NCBI GenBank assembly: GCA_963708625.1
Contig: CAVPSV010000004.1
Span: 1,364,001 to 1,428,000 of the forward strand
DNA: 64,000 bases
Direction of reading: 5' to 3'
DNA from: DASXIF01 sp036498145
GTDB taxonomy: Bacteria > Actinomycetota > Actinomycetes > Mycobacteriales > Jatrophihabitantaceae
In this document: positions 61,898 through 64,000 of the stretch, piece after piece
Layout of the letters: every line of letters starts with the position of its first letter
Numbering within the stretch: position 1 is the stretch's first letter
Program-made: the position numbers and the translations under genes
Notes under the pieces: model-generated
Told to the model about the DNA's origin: nothing
Database searches by the model: none
What the model saw: only the letters and a program-made list of their open reading frames with translations

Positions 61898-63464
61898 ATG
61901 AACCGACCGATCCGCAAGGTTGCGCTGGCGTTGACGCTGCTGCTCGCCGCGATCTTCATCAACATGAACGTGGTGCAGGTGGCGGACAACAACTCCTACA
62001 ACGACACCAGCAAGTACGCCGACAACCGGTTGCCGATCCTGGCCCAGTACTCCAGCCCGCGCGGCCAGATCGACGCCCAGGGCACCGCGTTGGCCAAGTC
62101 GGTGGCCACCAACGGACGAGCTGAAGTACCTGCGCCAGTACACCGACGGTCCGGTGTACGCCCCGGTCACCGGCTACGAACTCGATCATCTACGGCTCGG
62201 ACGGGATCGAGTCGGCGGAGGACAACGTGCTCTCCGGCAGCGACCCGCGGCAGTTCGGCCGCAAGATCGCCGACCTGTTCACCGGCCGAAACCCGAGCGG
62301 CGGCAATGTCGAACTCACGTTGAACAAGTCGGCACAGGAAGCGGCGTATGCCGCGATGAAGGGCCCGAACGGGCAACTTCGGCGCGGGGCGGTGGTCGCA
62401 ATCGATCCCGACCACCGGTGCGGTGCTGGCCGCGGTGTCGACGCCGTCCTACGACCCGAACAAGCTCAGTTCGCACGACACCAACGGCATCTCGTCGTAC
62501 TACGCGTCGCTGCAGAAGGATCCCGCGCAACCGATGCTCAACCGCGCGCTGGATCAGCTCTACCCGCCCGGTTCGGTGTTCAAGGTGATCGTTTCCGCGG
62601 CCGCGTTGAAGGCCGGCTACAAGCCGACGCAGGAGATTCCTGCGCCGCAACGGCGTTCTGGCCGTTCGGCGGGCACAGCGGCCCGTGCAACGGCAGCACC
62701 GCCTGCATCCAGAACTTCGACGGCGAAACGTGTCAGAACGGCAGCACCGCGACAGCTGATCTTCGCGTTCGCGAAGTCGTGCAACACCGCGTTCGCGCAG
62801 CTGGCGGTCGAGCAGCTCAAGGGGCCGGCCATCGCCAGCGAGGCGCAGAAGTTCGGCTTCGACGGCAACCAGCTGAACATTCCGCTCACGGTGGCGAAGT
62901 CCACCGTGGGCACCGCAGGCCGACCTCGCCGATCCGGGTTCGCTGGCGCACAGCGCGTTCGGCCAGCAGGACGTGCGGATGACGCCGCTGCAGGGTGCGA
63001 TGATCGCCGCGGCGGTTGCGAACGGCGGCAAGCTGATGACGCCGTACCTGGTGCGGCAGGAGTTGAGCTCGAACTTCTCGGTGCTGTCGAGCACGACACC
63101 GACCGAGATGGGCCAGGTGCTGGACTCCGAGCCAGAACGCTGAGCTGGAGCAGATGATGGACGCGGTCGTCGACGGCGCCGGAGGGCACCGGCCAGTCAG
63201 CGCAGATCTCCGACATTCAGTGGCATCACGGTCGGCGGCAAGACCGGCACCGCCGACACCGGCATCTTCAAGAACGGCGTGCAGACACCACCGCACGCGT
63301 GGTTCTGCGGCTACGGGCTGGTGAACGGGGTTCCGAAGATCGCCGTCGCGGTCGTCATCGAGAACGGTGGCGTCAGCGGGGATGAGACGACCGGCGGTCT
63401 GGCCGCCGCGCCCGTGGCCAAGGCGGTCATGGAGGCTTACCTGAAGTCTCCGCAGGGTCGGTGA
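61898..63464 (+). CDS. pbpA: Penicillin-binding protein PbpA, class B transpeptidase (frameshifts)
   Basis: Cross-links peptidoglycan with RodA. About 490 residues after correction. The N-terminus MNRPIRKVALALTLLLAAIFI is a transmembrane anchor. The transpeptidase domain has the nucleophile PGSVFKVI (SxxK), SCNTAF (SxN) and KTGTAD (KTG). The last 60 residues, from WFCGYGLVNGVPKIAVAVV to YLKSPQGR, are intact. Shifts occur near 62115, 62185, 62405, 62640, 62920, 63130 and 63220 among others; all motifs are retained across frames. ATG 61898 lies nine bases after rodA. Confidence 0.93.
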
Positions 63465-63507
63465 ACCGAATGGTGAACCGGATGCGGACGAGCAGTGAGG
63501 ACTGGGA

Positions 63508-64000
63508 ATGACACAGCCGCGAGCTGGTCGGCGGGCGGTACGAGCTGGGTGAGCTCCTCGGGTACGGCGGCATGGCCGAGGTGCACCGAGGGCGCGACAT
63601 CCGGCTCGGACGCGAGGTCGCCATCAAGGTGCTGCGCGCCGACCTGGCCCGCGACCCGTCCTTCCTGAACCGGTTCCGCCGCGAGGCGCAGGCCGCGGCC
63701 GGGCTGAACCACCCGTCGATCGTGTCGGTGTACGACACCGGCGAGGACAGCGGTCCCGGACGGGACGCACGCAGCCGTTCATCGTCATGGAGTACGTCGA
63801 AGGGCGCACGCTGCGCGACATCCTCAAGGCCGAGGGCCGGTTGCCGGTGCGCCGGGCGATGGAGATCGCCGCCGACGTGTGCGGCGCGCTGGACTTCAGC
63901 CACCGCAACGGCATCGTGCACCGCGACATCAAACCGGCGAACGTGATGATCACGCCGACCGGCGCGGTGAAGGTGATGGACTTCGGCATCGCCCGGGCGC
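63508..64000 (+). CDS. pknB: Ser/Thr protein kinase PknB, N-terminal part (cut by window end; frameshifts)
   Basis: PknB is a receptor kinase that senses muropeptides and controls growth and division. The visible kinase domain has the Gly loop ELLGYGGMAEVHRGRD, catalytic Lys in VAIKVLRADLARDPSF, FRREAQAAAGLNHPSIVSVYDTG, VMEYVEGRTLRDIL, HRDIKPANVMI (catalytic Asp) and DFGIARA. This agrees closely with mycobacterial PknB, more than PknA. No pknA lies between pbpA and this gene, so the layout is the single-kinase one, unless pknA lies beyond the window. One shift occurs near 63520 and others near 63755-63775. Confidence 0.94.

Noticed and set aside
57726..64000. Pseudogenisation of the cell-division cluster
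   Set aside because: All catalytic motifs are intact across frames and the genes are essential in relatives; isolated indels fit sequence error better.

Overview
High-GC genomic DNA from an actinobacterium (Actinomycetota). The supporting marks are GTG and TTG starts, strong G/C third-position bias, a class E sortase with an LAXTG substrate, CrgA, the bacterial proteasome activator Bpa, and the fhaA-fhaB-pstP-rodA-pbpA-pknB cell-division cluster. From memory, many neighbours match Mycobacterium tuberculosis Rv0009-Rv0020c (ppiA, PH protein, crgA, DUF881, trpG, pknB cluster, tRNA-Leu) and Rv3777-Rv3842c (quinone oxidoreductase, class V aminotransferase, Bpa, serS, pheA, glpQ). Both blocks lie near oriC in that genome, so this window is probably origin-proximal. 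The exact order or family cannot be told from the sequence.

Layout. 0-7.2 kb: ppiA, rhomboid protease, an LAXTG surface protein, PH-domain protein, crgA, and an operon of DUF881, class E sortase, a 54-residue membrane peptide and trpG. 7.3-15.7 kb: histidine degradation genes hutI, hutU and hutH, split by a module of HhH-GPD glycosylase, TetR regulator, two collagen-like exported proteins and a PNPOx-family enzyme. 15.8-23.6 kb: oxidoreductase, lysine-less PLP-fold protein, Bpa, acyl-CoA ligase, an orphan protein, HAD phosphatase and serS. 23.7-29.9 kb: a complete peptide ABC transporter, dppABCDF type. 30-37.8 kb: GroES-like protein, an AT-richer orphan, and aromatic amino-acid genes (pheA, hpd, aminotransferase) with membrane proteins. 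38-44.7 kb: large NAD-glutamate dehydrogenase, glycerophosphodiesterase, Fpg/Nei glycosylase. 44.9-48.7 kb: a three-gene coupled unit headed by a 975-residue DUF4157 protein of the type linked to extracellular contractile injection systems (eCIS). 48.7-55.2 kb: msrA, small proteins, thioesterase, adenylate kinase, acyl-CoA ligase, ClC channel. 55.2-57.1 kb: a second orphan, paralogous to the one at 20.2 kb. 57.5 kb: tRNA-Leu(CAG). 57.7-64 kb: the fhaA to pknB cluster, with pknB cut by the window end.

The most interesting material is the DUF4157 operon and the two paralogous orphan proteins, plus a third orphan at 30.5 kb. These are lineage-specific islands set between housekeeping genes. No contractile sheath, tube or baseplate gene is in this window.

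Caution: at least 25 single-base indels break genes that must be intact in a living cell (rodA, pbpA, pstP, pknB, gdh and others), most densely after 57.7 kb. I read these as sequence errors, not pseudogenes, and give such genes as single features spanning the break.
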